Part shown: piece by piece, positions 11,339 through 23,900 of the stretch
How the letters are laid out: every line of letters starts with the position of its first letter
Position numbering within the stretch: position 1 is the stretch's first letter
NCBI GenBank assembly: GCA_949152475.1
Contig: OX424561.1
Coordinates: 9,114,001-9,178,000, forward strand
DNA: 64,000 bases
Direction: 5' to 3'
Source of the DNA: Terebella lapidaria
Taxonomy: Eukaryota; Annelida; Polychaeta; Terebellida; Terebellidae
The notes under the pieces: model-generated
Told to the model about the DNA's origin: nothing
The model's input: the letters and a program-made list of their open reading frames with translations, nothing else
Database searches by the model: none
Made by a program: the position numbers and the translations under genes

Positions 11339-12624
11339 CACGGGGGACTATCCGTTCCGCATAGAATGGTTCACGGCGGTTTGGTTCCGATTGACGCGTA
11401 TTTGCCGACAATCAAAACAAAAGCGACCTGTACGATCTTGCTTCGATTACTACCTCAATATTTATCCATTTATCACCAAATGTATACATATTATGCCTTT
11501 CAGGCACATTTTTGATATAAGCAACTACTTTCATCGCAACAGGCACAATTTTGCTGGAAAACTACAAGTCTTTATGTCGCATCACAAGTTCCGATTTACC
11601 GTCATGGTGATTCCGATTTTCGTTGGTTTATATGTTTTGATGTTCCGATTTACCTACACTTATATGTCTAGATATTAGTTGAGAATATCATTGTTGCGAT
11701 GAAAACAAATATGAACGCTTACATGGCAACTTTCTTACCTTCATACTTTGTGTCCACACGTGATTTTTGGCCGTAATTTTGTTTCGGACCGTCTGATCAA
11801 TTTGAAATATTCTCATCTGGCATGAAACGTATTTTTTCACCAATTTTCAATTCTTCAAAACTGAAAAAGTTGACAATCTACCCCAATGTTAAATTTCAGC
11901 CCGAAATGAGATCACGTGAATTCAAGCAAATTGGGCAATTTCATAATGTTTGTGACCATGAGCAATTTGCCAAGTGATTTTTTTTTTTTAGTTTCAAGAC
12001 ATGTATTTTGATCAAATAATCTCTTTCCAAAGCAATGTGTGATTCAAACAGTGAATAACTTGCCAAGTTATATATATTCAAACTCGCAAATATTTTGTTT
12101 GAGGTGAAATTGAAGAGATGAAATGAACCATGGCAGAATATAAATGAATAGCATTTATAATGGTGTAAAGCACGTATATTAATAGAATAGAGCAGAACCG
12201 GTCATATTCCCTTCTATCTAAGGCTCCGTCAGCCATCAAACGTCGTCAGATCAGATGGTAGTTCAATATTTCCAAGTTATGCCAAACTAAATTTAGAAAC
12301 ATTGCATAGTGTTGTCCATTCGAATGTCTGGTCTGGTAAATCGGAACATACAACCACGTAAATCGGAACTGTGACCTGTACTCGTTTCGGTAAATCATAT
12401 CCATTATACCCCACACAACACAGAAACTAGCAATTTCCCCACGCAAATGACATTTTATATACTCCTAGGCGTTACATTATATAAATAGGCACACGGGACT
12501 CACATACCATCTGTTAAGCTGAATTTTGCCCACAATTTCTCTCACATGACGAAACGAACAAGCACACGTAAATCGGAACCAAACCGCCGTAAACCAATCT
12601 ATACGGAACGGATAGTCTCCCGTG
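11339..12624. mobile_element. DNA transposon derivative with 58-bp CAC-ended terminal repeats
   Basis: The left end starts CACGGGGGACTATCCGTTCC at 11339. The right end carries its inverted counterpart ending CCCGTG at 12624. About 58 bp of terminal repeat matches with a few differences. Both ends are flanked by CTCAT (11334-11338 and 12625-12629), a 5-bp target duplication. The motif GTTCCGATTTAC recurs just inside both ends (11588, 11640, and inverted near 12337-12365 and 12570) in mirror orientation, like transposase-binding subterminal repeats. At 1286 bp no transposase is visible. CAC ends with a 5-bp duplication resemble Transib, but the superfamily is not established. Confidence 0.65.
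11840..11920. repeat. Single-arm fragment of the 13360-13943 foldback family
   Basis: The segment holds AAAAAGTTGACAATCTACCC and the following AATGTTAAATTTCAGCCC, closely matching the arm sequence at 13510-13550. It lies inside the CAC-ended element, so it is either an insertion into it or an older shared segment. Confidence 0.5.
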
Positions 12625-13359
12625 CTCATGGTTCGAATTTGAATTATACTTTGTAATCCAGTAATATTCAAAATAAAAGAGGAAAAGGGGCACGAAATAC
12701 ATCTTTTCGGATGAAATATATTCTCAGAGAAAAAAAAAAACATCTTAGAAAATTTGACACATAAAAATTTACTTTCAGACTTCACTAGATATCTCCAGAA
12801 TTCATCTCAGGTGCTCCTAGAATTCACAAAATTACAAAATTTTCTCGGGGGGGCTTACGGTGCCCCCCGTGCCCCCTGACCGAATTGGGGCTTCGCCTTG
12901 CTGTTTCTCGAACCCCCCTTTCCGAACTGGTACGCCCATGGATCGTTAGGAGATTTTTAAGGGATGGTCATATAAATACAGGGCGCATGAGTGCATAAGA
13001 GCTTAATTGTTTCAGTGAACAAATAATACGGCCTCGCACTTTCGGATCCACTAATGTACATATTATCGTCTTTTCTCCAATACGGAGTACTATGGTCGCT
13101 CTGTCTCACCTACAAATGACAGGTATTATGATGTAGTCGGTGTTGATGAGGAAAGCATTAAGCCGACCAACCATTTCCTTCCACGCAGAAAACACGCGAA
13201 AACTCTTCAAACAAATACGCATTTACTTAAATTACTACTGTGTTTGTGCCAGGTGAAACTATAATCTGTATCTTTACAATTATATCCAGTTTTCCACGTG
13301 TATATTTCAGCAGCTTTATAGAAATCATCCTTTTTATGTTGAATTGTTGACATGGCCTT

Positions 13360-13943
13360 AGCCTATACTCGGATTTTTCTAACTCGTTTACACTGTTTTT
13401 CGCTTATATTTTTGTGATGCTAAACGCTATCGTTCTATAACTTGGCATACTTCACCTGGGAGTCAAACGGCAATTTTCTGCGAAATTTCAGACAGCTATC
13501 GCGAAAATTGAAAAAGTTGGCAATCTACCCCAATGTTAAAATTAGCCCTATTATTTAATTTCTGGGCCCGCACACAATTTTGTGCATTTGCTCGGTTTTG
13601 TAGCGGAGTAATGTTTCAAAATCAACATGTGTGTGTAGAATACACCCCAGTGTATCTTCTGCTTTAAAGTTACAAGAATATTTTGAGTCCTGATGGATGT
13701 AAACAGGACCAATTCCTCGAATGTGCTCAGATTCTCGAGATCCCGTTTTGGGCTGAAATTCAACATTGAGGTAGATTGCCAACTTGTTCAATTTTCTCAA
13801 TAGCTGTCTGAAATTTTGTAGAAAATTGCCGTTTGTCTCCCAGGTGAAGTATGCCAAGTTATAGAACGATAGCATTTAGCATCACAAAAATATTAGCGAA
13901 AAACAGTGTAAACGAGTTAGAAAAATCCGAGTATAAGTTAGGC
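13360..13943. mobile_element. Foldback element with ~190-bp inverted arms
   Basis: Left arm 13360-13550 and right arm 13750-13943 are reverse complements over almost their whole length with about 10-15% mismatch, around a ~200-bp centre. Shared blocks include ACTCGGATTTTTCTAACTCG and the block containing TTCACCTGGGAG. No coding capacity. Related arm sequence occurs at 11840-11920 and, more diverged, at 33370-33500 and 35550-35660, so this is a dispersed family. Confidence 0.75.
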
Positions 13944-14470
13944 TTTTGACAAGCTCACATCAGCACTGATCAGGATCTAATACACATCTATGCTCACATT
14001 AGCCTAAGTTACTAAGCCTTATCGCTTAGCCTTTCTAGGCTTAGGCTTAGTTCTACATTTCATGGCTCATGCTGCGTTCCATTCATCATGTTAATGTTGT
14101 GCAAATAGTGATCACAAGTTTCCCAGTAGTAAAAACCGTTCCATTCACCGTACGACTGGTAAATTCCCATTTGCACAAGGCAGTCATGAAGTGGAGTCAG
14201 ATTTTCAGACTCGATTTGCTCGAGTAGGAAAATCATGGTGGCAAATTCAGAGATTCTGTATGAAAGCTTCATATAAAATGGTAAAGCTTTACAAACTTTA
14301 TATTCTGAGGTCTACATTTGAAGAACACCCATCAGCTGCATTGACAAATTGATAGTCGTGTATCTATACTATAGATAAATGGGATGAGGCACAGCATCTA
14401 ATTGCAATCAACAGGCAGCCATTCCTCATTACCCCATTTCTGCTAAGAGAGTTAACTGAAAAATGAAATC

Positions 14471-14664
14471 ACTACTAGCCATCCATCCTAAATTCGCCAC
14501 ATCCCTAAGTTCGCCAACAGCATATTAGCAAAGCATAGAAGCTGTCTTTGTGAAAAACAAAATGATGGTAAAAAGTCATGATACTAGACTATCGACTAAC
14601 GACTTTAATCGGTGTTTTGAAGAACATAACAGAGCCCAAAAATGCTGTTGGCGATTTGGGAATC
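14471..14664. mobile_element. MITE, copy 1 (family also at 56373-56592)
   Basis: Begins with CCATCCATCCTAAATTCGCC and a second TTCGCCAACA block, and ends with the inverted TGTTGGCGATTTGGGAAT. The terminal pattern and ~200-bp length match the better-preserved copy at 56373-56592. The right terminus of this copy is eroded. It lies 270 bp upstream of the GANAB start codon. Confidence 0.6.
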
Positions 14665-14936
14665 AAATAATTTTGTATGGATTATACCTTAGACATTTTT
14701 TTCAAAATAGAACTAATTGATATATTGGTAAAATAGGAGCTCATGTGCCACACTGGTGTTGGCTTCACCAATCTATCAGCACCATACTCCGATACTCTCT
14801 GCACCATGTGACAAGTTTTTAACCAATCGCAACTCTCAGATTGACAACATTATCGTATATGCTACCCATAAACACCATTCATGCATCTAATGATGTAGAA
14901 ATAGCTGTTTGCTCATTCTGACAGAGTTCCCTGACG

Positions 14937-17900
14937 ATGTGGTGGCTACAGAAAGTCACCACTGAGTTGCTTCTGTTTGTGACCTTGGTTCATGCTGTCG
15001 ACCGTGGAAACTTCAAAACTTGCTCACAGAGTGGATTTTGCAAGTGAGCCATTTTCAGTAAACATTTACATGTACATATTAACTCTGATATTGTCCATCT
15101 TATCTAATCTTCTTGTCTTTCACTATTTCAATTTTCTGATATATAATTTTTCCCCCAGGCGGCATAGAGATCACAAGCCGAGTGAGCCAGCTTACAGAGC
15201 ATTGCTCAACACAGTAGTAGTAGAACCAAGCAGGATACAGGTTCAGCTTATCAACAAAAACAATGGTGTCAAACTGTTGCTGGAGATATTCGCGCTGAAG
15301 GAAAGCACAGTGAGAGTGAAGCTCAATGAGCTGGATCCGATCAGGCCTCGTTACGAACCTCCTGTAGGAGATGCTCTTGCGGCAGAACCTGAGACTGACA
15401 GGTCTGTCATCTGCACTGGCATTTTCTGTTTCCATAATCAATATAATTGCTTGGATGATTATTGATCTAGCTTTGTTTATAAATATTTGACATAAATTTT
15501 TAATTCTATTCATCTTACCTATACTAGTAGATCTCTCTTTTTCTTCCTGTATATAGCAAAATATGTCAGTTAGTCAATGGTGTTAATTTATATTTCTTCA
15601 AAGCTTTGAGATTGGTACTCGCGACTCGACACAGCTGACCTTGAACTTCCAAGGACACCAAGTTGTGCTCCAGGCGAGCCCCTTCCGTATTGACTTTATC
15701 AGCGATAAGGAGCCAGTTATCAGTCTCAACTCTCAGGGGCTGCTCAAATATGAACACTACCGGGAGAAAAGCCAGTGAGTAGCTCCTCGCTTGATAATCA
15801 ATTCAGTTATTTAGGGGAGTAACTATGTTGTGGAATATGTTAAATGCACATTATTTTTTTGCAACCTTCATTTCATTTTGCTCTCTTGTATAATTTTAGA
15901 AATTAGATTTACAAACTTGAAAATATTATTTGTGACTATTCCTTTTATGTATATTTTGATGTTGTATATTTTCGTAAGCTATAACATTTGCTTATATTCA
16001 CTGTATCCATTCTTCTGAAGTTGTGTGGTTGTAACCATAACATTGTCCAGAGTCAAATATGCACAATAACTTCTAGAAATACAAAGGTCACTTCCTGCCA
16101 CGTAACTCTAACACTCGTAACACTCTTGAACAATATATTGCTGCATGCCTACAGATACTAACTGCAACTACATGTAATACACTGCACTGTGATAATAACT
16201 GCAACTACATGTAGTACACTGCACTGTGATGCCATTTGTTGAGTGACTTCATCCTGCAAGAATGACACTTTCTTACTTCTCAGCCATTATAAGGCCATGT
16301 GTATGCAAAACTGAATATATTTGGTGTTTTGGTTGTGGTTTGTTGTGACTTCAATTATATAAGGATATATGTTCAATGTCAAATTATTTTCAATCAGTAG
16401 TAACCATTCTAACTCAGTAACCGAGACAATCCAAAAACGTATATCTTTACTGGGATAGTAAGTAGATGTAGATCCAACTTGGATGTATGATCATGATCCA
16501 CAATCCTCGGCATTGGGAGTGCTTAGATCTCCAACCTTTTTGAACCCCTAACAATACAGTGAAAGCTTGGTGCTGGACGTGTGGGTTCCACTGACACAAC
16601 TTCACGAGAGTGCGGTGTCTGTCTGTCTGTCTATCACTGCTCCCACCGCACCCTCTCCCTGTCATTTGTCTGTTTGTAGGGGAATCTTGCGTAGCGTTAT
16701 CTCTTGGATTTCCAAACCTTTCAGAGCCGCGGAGAAGCCAGATGAGGAGGCGGGAGTGGATGGGGACGACGAAGGAGCTCAGGTACAAAAGTCGTCAGAT
16801 CTGACAGATACATGTACTAGATCTAATAAACAATGGCAGATACGTTCCTTCCATCTTAATATACTTTTACTAGGCAAAAACAAAAACAAATCAGTAGAAG
16901 TAGGCAGTTTTTGATGCAGCCATGAAAGTACAAGTTCCTGTAGTGCTATCTCAAATGTAAGATATCCCTGCAGTCTTAGGTTTTTCAGCATATATCCAAG
17001 TATTTTTCTTGGCCATGTATAAAATTTTCCCACTCGCGTGTTGACAGGAAGCTGATGAGGGCAAAGATGAGGAGGAGGAGGAAGAAGAACCAGACCTGTG
17101 GGAGGAGAACTTCAAGTCTCACAAGGACACCAAACCACACGGTAACTCTACCGCTCCATGGACCCGTGTCCGGTACAGGGCCTGATAAATTATACACTGT
17201 CCATATGTACTGATTTCTTTTAAACAATATCTTTTCATGATTTCAGGTCCAAGTTCAGTGGGAATGGACATCACTTTTCCTGGATTTGAACATGTTTATG
17301 GAATTCCTGAGCATGCTGACGATTTTGCTCTCAAATCAACCAAGTGAGATTTACTTTCTTCCAAATTACACAAGTAATATCTTCTAACATGAGCTTGTAA
17401 ATATACTAGTTAATGACTGTTGTTTATTTTTGCAGATCTACCGATCCATACCGGCTGTATAACCTGGATGTCTTTGAATATGAGTTGAGAAATCCTATGG
17501 CCCTGTATGGATCTATCCCATATATGGTGGCTCACAAGTGGGTTTGAGACTTTGATTCGTTGAAATTTGAATATTCCATATTTTGAATGCTGGGAACAGT
17601 TTTACATTTCACGAACAACAAGTAGAAATGTTTGTTGATGTTTTGACAGTGAAGCCAGAACGGTCGGAGTGTTGTGGCTGAATGCTGCAGAGACCTGGGT
17701 GGATATCAGCTCAAATATCGCAGATCGAGTATGTGAACTTGCTTTCTTGAATGTTGTGTCTACAGATTTACTATATAATCATTTGAGGGATACCCGGTAG
17801 ATGATATTGTGTGCAGACAATGCTGTGTGTAGTTTTGTAGATTAAACTTTCAAGAAAGTTTCAAACAGTATTACATGTTGTTTTGTAGGGTATGTTCTCG

Positions 17901-20900
17901 AAGCTGGTTGACTTGGTGAAGGGAGATGACAAGATGCCACAGATCGACACTCACTGGTTCTCTGAGAGTGGGATTATTGATGTGTTTGTGATGCTGGGGC
18001 CCACCGCCCCAGACGTCTTCAGACAGTACGCCAAGCTGACTGGCACAACACCACTCCCCCCGGTAAGATGATCAATGGTCGGCTTTGAAGTCAGAATAAA
18101 ACCTTAAAGATCCAAAGGTTTGACCAAGAAAAAGTAACTTTATCATGTACCCAACAGATGTAAATTCAGGGCTACATAGAAATATATATTAGATAGTGAA
18201 GTCTTTCCCTCGTGATGATTGTAATGGTAGTTGTACAACTAAATTTATTTTCTTACTTATTGCAGCTCTTTGGTATTGCCTATCACCAGTCTCGATGGAA
18301 CTACAATGATGAACAGGATGTTGCAAAGTAAGTACATAAAATTCTATACGAGTATGGGGATGGCATTGGTGTTTGACTTGCTATTAAAGTCATAGTAGCA
18401 AGGTACCATCATATGCTTTTATTCATGTCCAGATGAAGCTATTGTGAACATTTGGTGATAAAATAGATATTCGCGTTAATTGGTAATTAATAATAGCGAC
18501 ATGTAATCGATTATATTGAGCCAGTTTTGCAATCGCCTTCTCATGCCAATGAAAAAAATAGCTTCAGCCGTTTCCGTAATCGTGACGTCAGTTGAGGCAG
18601 AAAGTAGTTTGATGGCTGGCCAAAAACGTAAAATACGTAATTTGGGCGGTCAGCTCAAAGATGGAAAACAACTCAAAAATGCATGAGATTCAAAAGAAAA
18701 CACGCTAAAACCAGCAAATACTGGACATCCTGCTGTTCAACAAACCTCCGTTCCGGGTGAATAAATAGTACTGATTCTAAATATCAAGACAAAAAATGCC
18801 ATAATGCCGCTATCTCACCCGATCATTTGAATTGTCAAACATACTCCAGGGGAATGAATATGCGACATGCAGTTTACCTTGCTGGCTACATGTACTTTCA
18901 AGTCTGCCTCAACTGACGTCACCAACCACGTGACCCACACTAAAATCGTGATCAAAATCTTCGGCAAATTACGGAAGGAGTGCCTATTTGATTCAATATC
19001 TCGAAACCCATTAATTGTATTTGTAAAATTCATTCGAATTCACTGAAAACTATCCATAATAGACTAAATGAAAAGCACTTTCATCAGCATGCCACTAGGT
19101 CTTTAAAATTGAATCATAAATACTGGAGCGATGTTTGCATTCACATAGCAATTTGTTTCCAAAATTCAATTGGAAGAGGCAGCTGTTACAAGATTTTAAT
19201 CCATTTTTCAATGAGATTCATCCTTCTGCTGTGAAATTAAATCTTGTCCACATGGTTTCAAGATGGTGAGATGCGGTACAGTTATTGATACACCGGTAAA
19301 CATGGTAAAACTCATCTAAGTAGAAATTGTTACTGCGGAGGCTTTTGTCAAAATGTAGCAGGTGTGGTGTGCATAGTTATCACACCTACAGTTCACACAA
19401 GTGTTCAAGCTGATTGTTGCCTTATGATGGGAATTGTGTTTGCATTATGATATGGAATGTACGAGTATATTGAAGCAAGGAGCTTGAAACTTTTTAGAAG
19501 ATACTTCGTGAAATGTTTCACTTCAGTATGACACTGTCTGTAAAGGAATTTGATTCTTGTTGTCATTTAGAACTTAGAAGAACATGAAGATATATTATAT
19601 GACATGTGTGAAATTTCTCAAGATGAGATTGAGAATAGACATGTGACACCCATCAGTTTTAATGTCGAATATGTTTTAATGGCTGTCATGAATGTTTGCA
19701 TATACATGTAGTAGGAAGTTCAACTGACTTGACTGGTGTTTGAGATAAAAGCTATAAAAACAAAGTCATGTTTTGAAAAAAATGCAACATAGGTGGCAGC
19801 ACTGCCTCAAAGAAAAGGAAAACAACCTTATTTGAGACCATCAATTCTATGTTATATCAAAGAGTTTACCACAATAAGAGTGCGCAGTCCGTATTTACGT
19901 AATAGTGACAGCGCGATCGTAGCGCCGCCTGTCCGCAGTATTGCTCATTTGACACTTGACGTTTCCGAAAATTATTCTCCATCCCATGAATGGCATACAA
20001 ATTTCTTGAATAAATCAGTGTCTACTTCTTCAACGCGTGATCGGTGAATAAATGAGTGGATATTGCTCATTTATTTATTAAGAAACGATAGTGATCGAGT
20101 GAAAGTTGTTGTCTAGTGATCGATGCACATGCTGCAAACCCTGCTGTCTCTGGCACATCACTCCGTCACCTGGTCACTGCCACAGTCCCACATAGCGAGT
20201 CTGATTAGCGACACAGACCACAGTGACAGTCTAGATCTACAGCGAAATAGATCTAGACACAGGATTGAGGTCACTTGAATATCACATTTCGAATACTGAC
20301 GATTATTAGATTTGAATTTAACTGATATCTGAATTAAAATTAAATTTTTCATTGTAGGCTCGAAATGCCAGTTCGTTGTATATAAATAAAAACATAGGTC
20401 ATGGCAGTAGGCCCATTGCTATATTAAATTTCATGTCCCAAATGATTATGATCTCCGAAAATTTGGACCATAACACTAGTTACTAGCACTATAATCGATA
20501 ATGTTGACAAGATCCTACTTTTCAGGTACTCGATTGGATTCACCCGAGAAAAATTTGCTGGTTGTATTTCTTATGAATTGGTTGCGTGGTGAAATAATAT
20601 TTACTGTTCAGTGAAAAATTGTAAATGTGTTTATGTCTTCATACTGAACGGAGTGGAATGACAAATAGTACAAATACTGAGAAGATTTTATTCAAAACAT
20701 GGCATTTGTCATGAGAATACATCAGTCAAATTTCATCTGCAGACACAGCATATTCATTTTTTCATATTATACCAACATGTATGTCCAGTTCTTTGAACAG
20801 TCAGACACACACATACACATGAAAATCACTGTAAATGACCATACACATTCAAGAATCAGTGATATTACTATAAATAGATGATTATTACTATAAATAGATG

Positions 20901-23900
20901 AGTATTACTATGAATGGATGAGTACGAATAGACAAATATTAGTCCAATCTCTGAGACAGAATTAGACAAACATTCAAATTGCAGGTATTTGTAAGTGCAT
21001 GGATAATTTACTGGTAAAACATTTGCACATATGATGTGTACAATACTGAGTATACCATGCTTGAATGCCAGAAGAATATGCTGTAACTCATTAATAACCA
21101 ACTGCTAACTAGTTGAATTCCACTGAGAAACTCACTACTGTTGATACTCCCGAAGCAGTCACATTCAGCACAGTGAATGCAATGGATTCAGACATGTAAT
21201 GTTCATATATACATCAATTTGTTCACATAACCAATTTATAATGTCCATGTTTACAATCAATTTGTCAAACCCTCACTAATTTTTATAGCAAAGCTTTGAC
21301 TTTTCTTGCATTCTTGTGACATAGCGAAATGCCTTGATAATGAACGAAATAATGTAGAACTATACCAAAAAGCTCATTGAAAGCTTACACATCTTGACAA
21401 TTCTTTCTGGAACAATGGGATTGAACATGGCTTAGTTATGGACAGTGTCACTGTAAATTACAGATTACTGAATTTCAGAAGCTTTCGGTTTTTTCTCTGC
21501 TTCAAATCCAAAAGTGTCTTGTTGGTGACCCTGATGGTGTGATGGAGTCTGATGTTGATCATCAGATGCAGTACCAGCAAATGCACCCTACATTCACTGC
21601 ATCTGATATTGTCAAGCTCAGGAACTTTTACAGTGAGGAGTGAGGTCAGAGTTTCCTTCACCTTTGGTTGACAGATAACGTCATTAATGACTTTTTGGTA
21701 AACCAGTTCCATTTTCTCGAGCACTACAACCAAAACATCGCTCGGGACCTTGAGACCCTCCTTGGTCCCCTGAAGCAATTTCGCTGCCAAAAACTCATGG
21801 GCAGGCTTCTCGTCATCAATCCCGTCAGTGGAGATGATGGCATCCCTGCAGCTTGCACAGATCCTCCCAGATACCTTCCGGACAATGTATCCGCCGATGT
21901 AGGCCAGCGTGTTCGTCTCTTGCATGGAAAGTTCTTCTGATGGAGGTAATGTGACCTCAGGCATCATCCTGCTGATGTCAGCTGGCGTAGGATGTCCATC
22001 ACCCTGTGGGGCCAGACTTGCTTCAGTCTGAAAATAATATCAGAGGAAGAAAACTCAGACATCAATCTCATGAATCACAAAAATTGTATCAATTGCATGT
22101 AGAAAACTGATGGAAATAGCTAATTTTCAGATCATTCCGCACTAACAGCAATATTACCAGTGGTTTTGGTTCATTCCAGCTGTCCAGTGTCAGGAGGAAA
22201 TGGTCTAAATCGTCTTCACAGTTTGGCCTGTTCCCTCTGCTCATCACAGAATCCACCATGACCTTAAAGTACAATGATAATATTGCACATGACAACTAGT
22301 TTCAGGCGAAATGCACACATCATGATAACACACACATGCACACATTATAAATGCTGTCAAATTACATTCCAAAGAAAAACATACTTGACGCAGTGCAGCT
22401 CTGAATTGCTGGGGGTCTGGGTTGTCCCTGGCTCCACCATTTGAACGTATGAGAGAAAAGAGATTCTCCACACAGTCCTGGTTGAGCTGACGTGTCATCA
22501 GGAACTTCATAGCGTAGTCTTCGTGCAGGACACCCCACAATCCGAGGAGAGCATTGATGGATATCAACCAGCCATCCAAGCAGGGCAATTTGCGACCTGT
22601 GTATGTGAAATATCATTCATTTCGTGATTGGATGAAAGTTATCACAATAAAACAAATGTATGAAAGGCCGATTAGCAGAAACATACGGTTTTTAAAATAA
22701 CCATTTTGTATTTTGTGTTATGAGTAAAATACCTTTGAACTTGATGGACTGCACCCATGGGTAGATGTTCTCCAAGAACGCTATGTGACCCGATGTCTGT
22801 GACAAGGCGTGTCGCATCTTCGCTGGACTACTGAAGGAACTGCTGTTAAAGGCGTTGAACAGCTGATCAAAATTCTCCAAGAAATCTGCCGTATGGTGAG
22901 CACTGTCATCCAGGAGACCCCACTGTGCCATGACCTTCATCCCTGTGGCGACCGAATGGCTGATCACCTGTGTCGCCAGACAAACTCGCAGGGTGCTGAA
23001 CGGAGGCAGCTCCAAATGACGTCTCGTCAGTTTGGGAGCGAGACGTGTGGGTTTCGAGGAATCTTTGGAGTAGAAATCTTGTATGTGTTTCCATGAGATG
23101 TCTTTTCCATCGACAACGAATCCTTTGTTCTTCAAGTTGTTCCTGATGCTTTTGATCAAATGCGGCGGATCATAGAGCACAAAAACCTTCTTGTTTCCCC
23201 TCATGAAATAAGGCTTCTCCACACTGATGTTCAGGTGAGTTTCGAAGTTGCTCCTGTTGTTCGATCCCTGATCACTCAAAGTCACAAGGACATTGAGACC
23301 TATCCTTTCCAGTTCGTCGATAGCCTGTGAGATCAGTTTATGAATTTCAGTTCCTGGCATTGTATCGCTGGTCAGGAAGTACCCAAAGGGTTGTTTCCAC
23401 CTGTGGGTCAGTCCACGGGCAACAAAGACAAGCGCACAGTTCAGGAAGCTTCCGTCTTTTCCTAGGCCTTCCACCTCATCCCTCCTTGCATCGTATGCTA
23501 GGCCTTGACGTAGTGACATCTCGTCCATCGCCAAACAAACCAAACGGGCGGATTCTGGAAGAGTCTGGGTCTTGGCTTTCAGAGCTGCTAGGATTGTTGG
23601 ACAGAAGCCTGGGTAGATCGCCAGCTTATTTACGGCAGTTCTCAGTGTTTTTACTGATGGTAAAGCTAACGCTTTCCTGAGAATTCTGTAGCTCTTGGGG
23701 CTAGAGTGTAGCAGCTGGAGGGCGAAACTTTTGTCCTGATGTGTCCAGCGAAGTCCCTTTGCTGTCCTGAAGGATGCCTTCAATTGAGACATCACCAATC
23801 TGAGGCGTGTGCCTAGCAGTGAGGGAAGTTGAACATACAATATAATTATGATCTTTTTTTATATAAAGCCTGCATATTCATGCAGGCTCTTAATGCTACA

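Noticed and set aside
18573-18935. TGACGTCA as a cAMP-response element of GANAB
   Set aside because: It is deep in intron 10 and inside an inverted-repeat remnant; no support for a regulatory role.
22809-23096. Plus-strand ORFs opposite the P transposase core
   Set aside because: Shadows of the minus-strand exon, which has domain content and matching splice phases.
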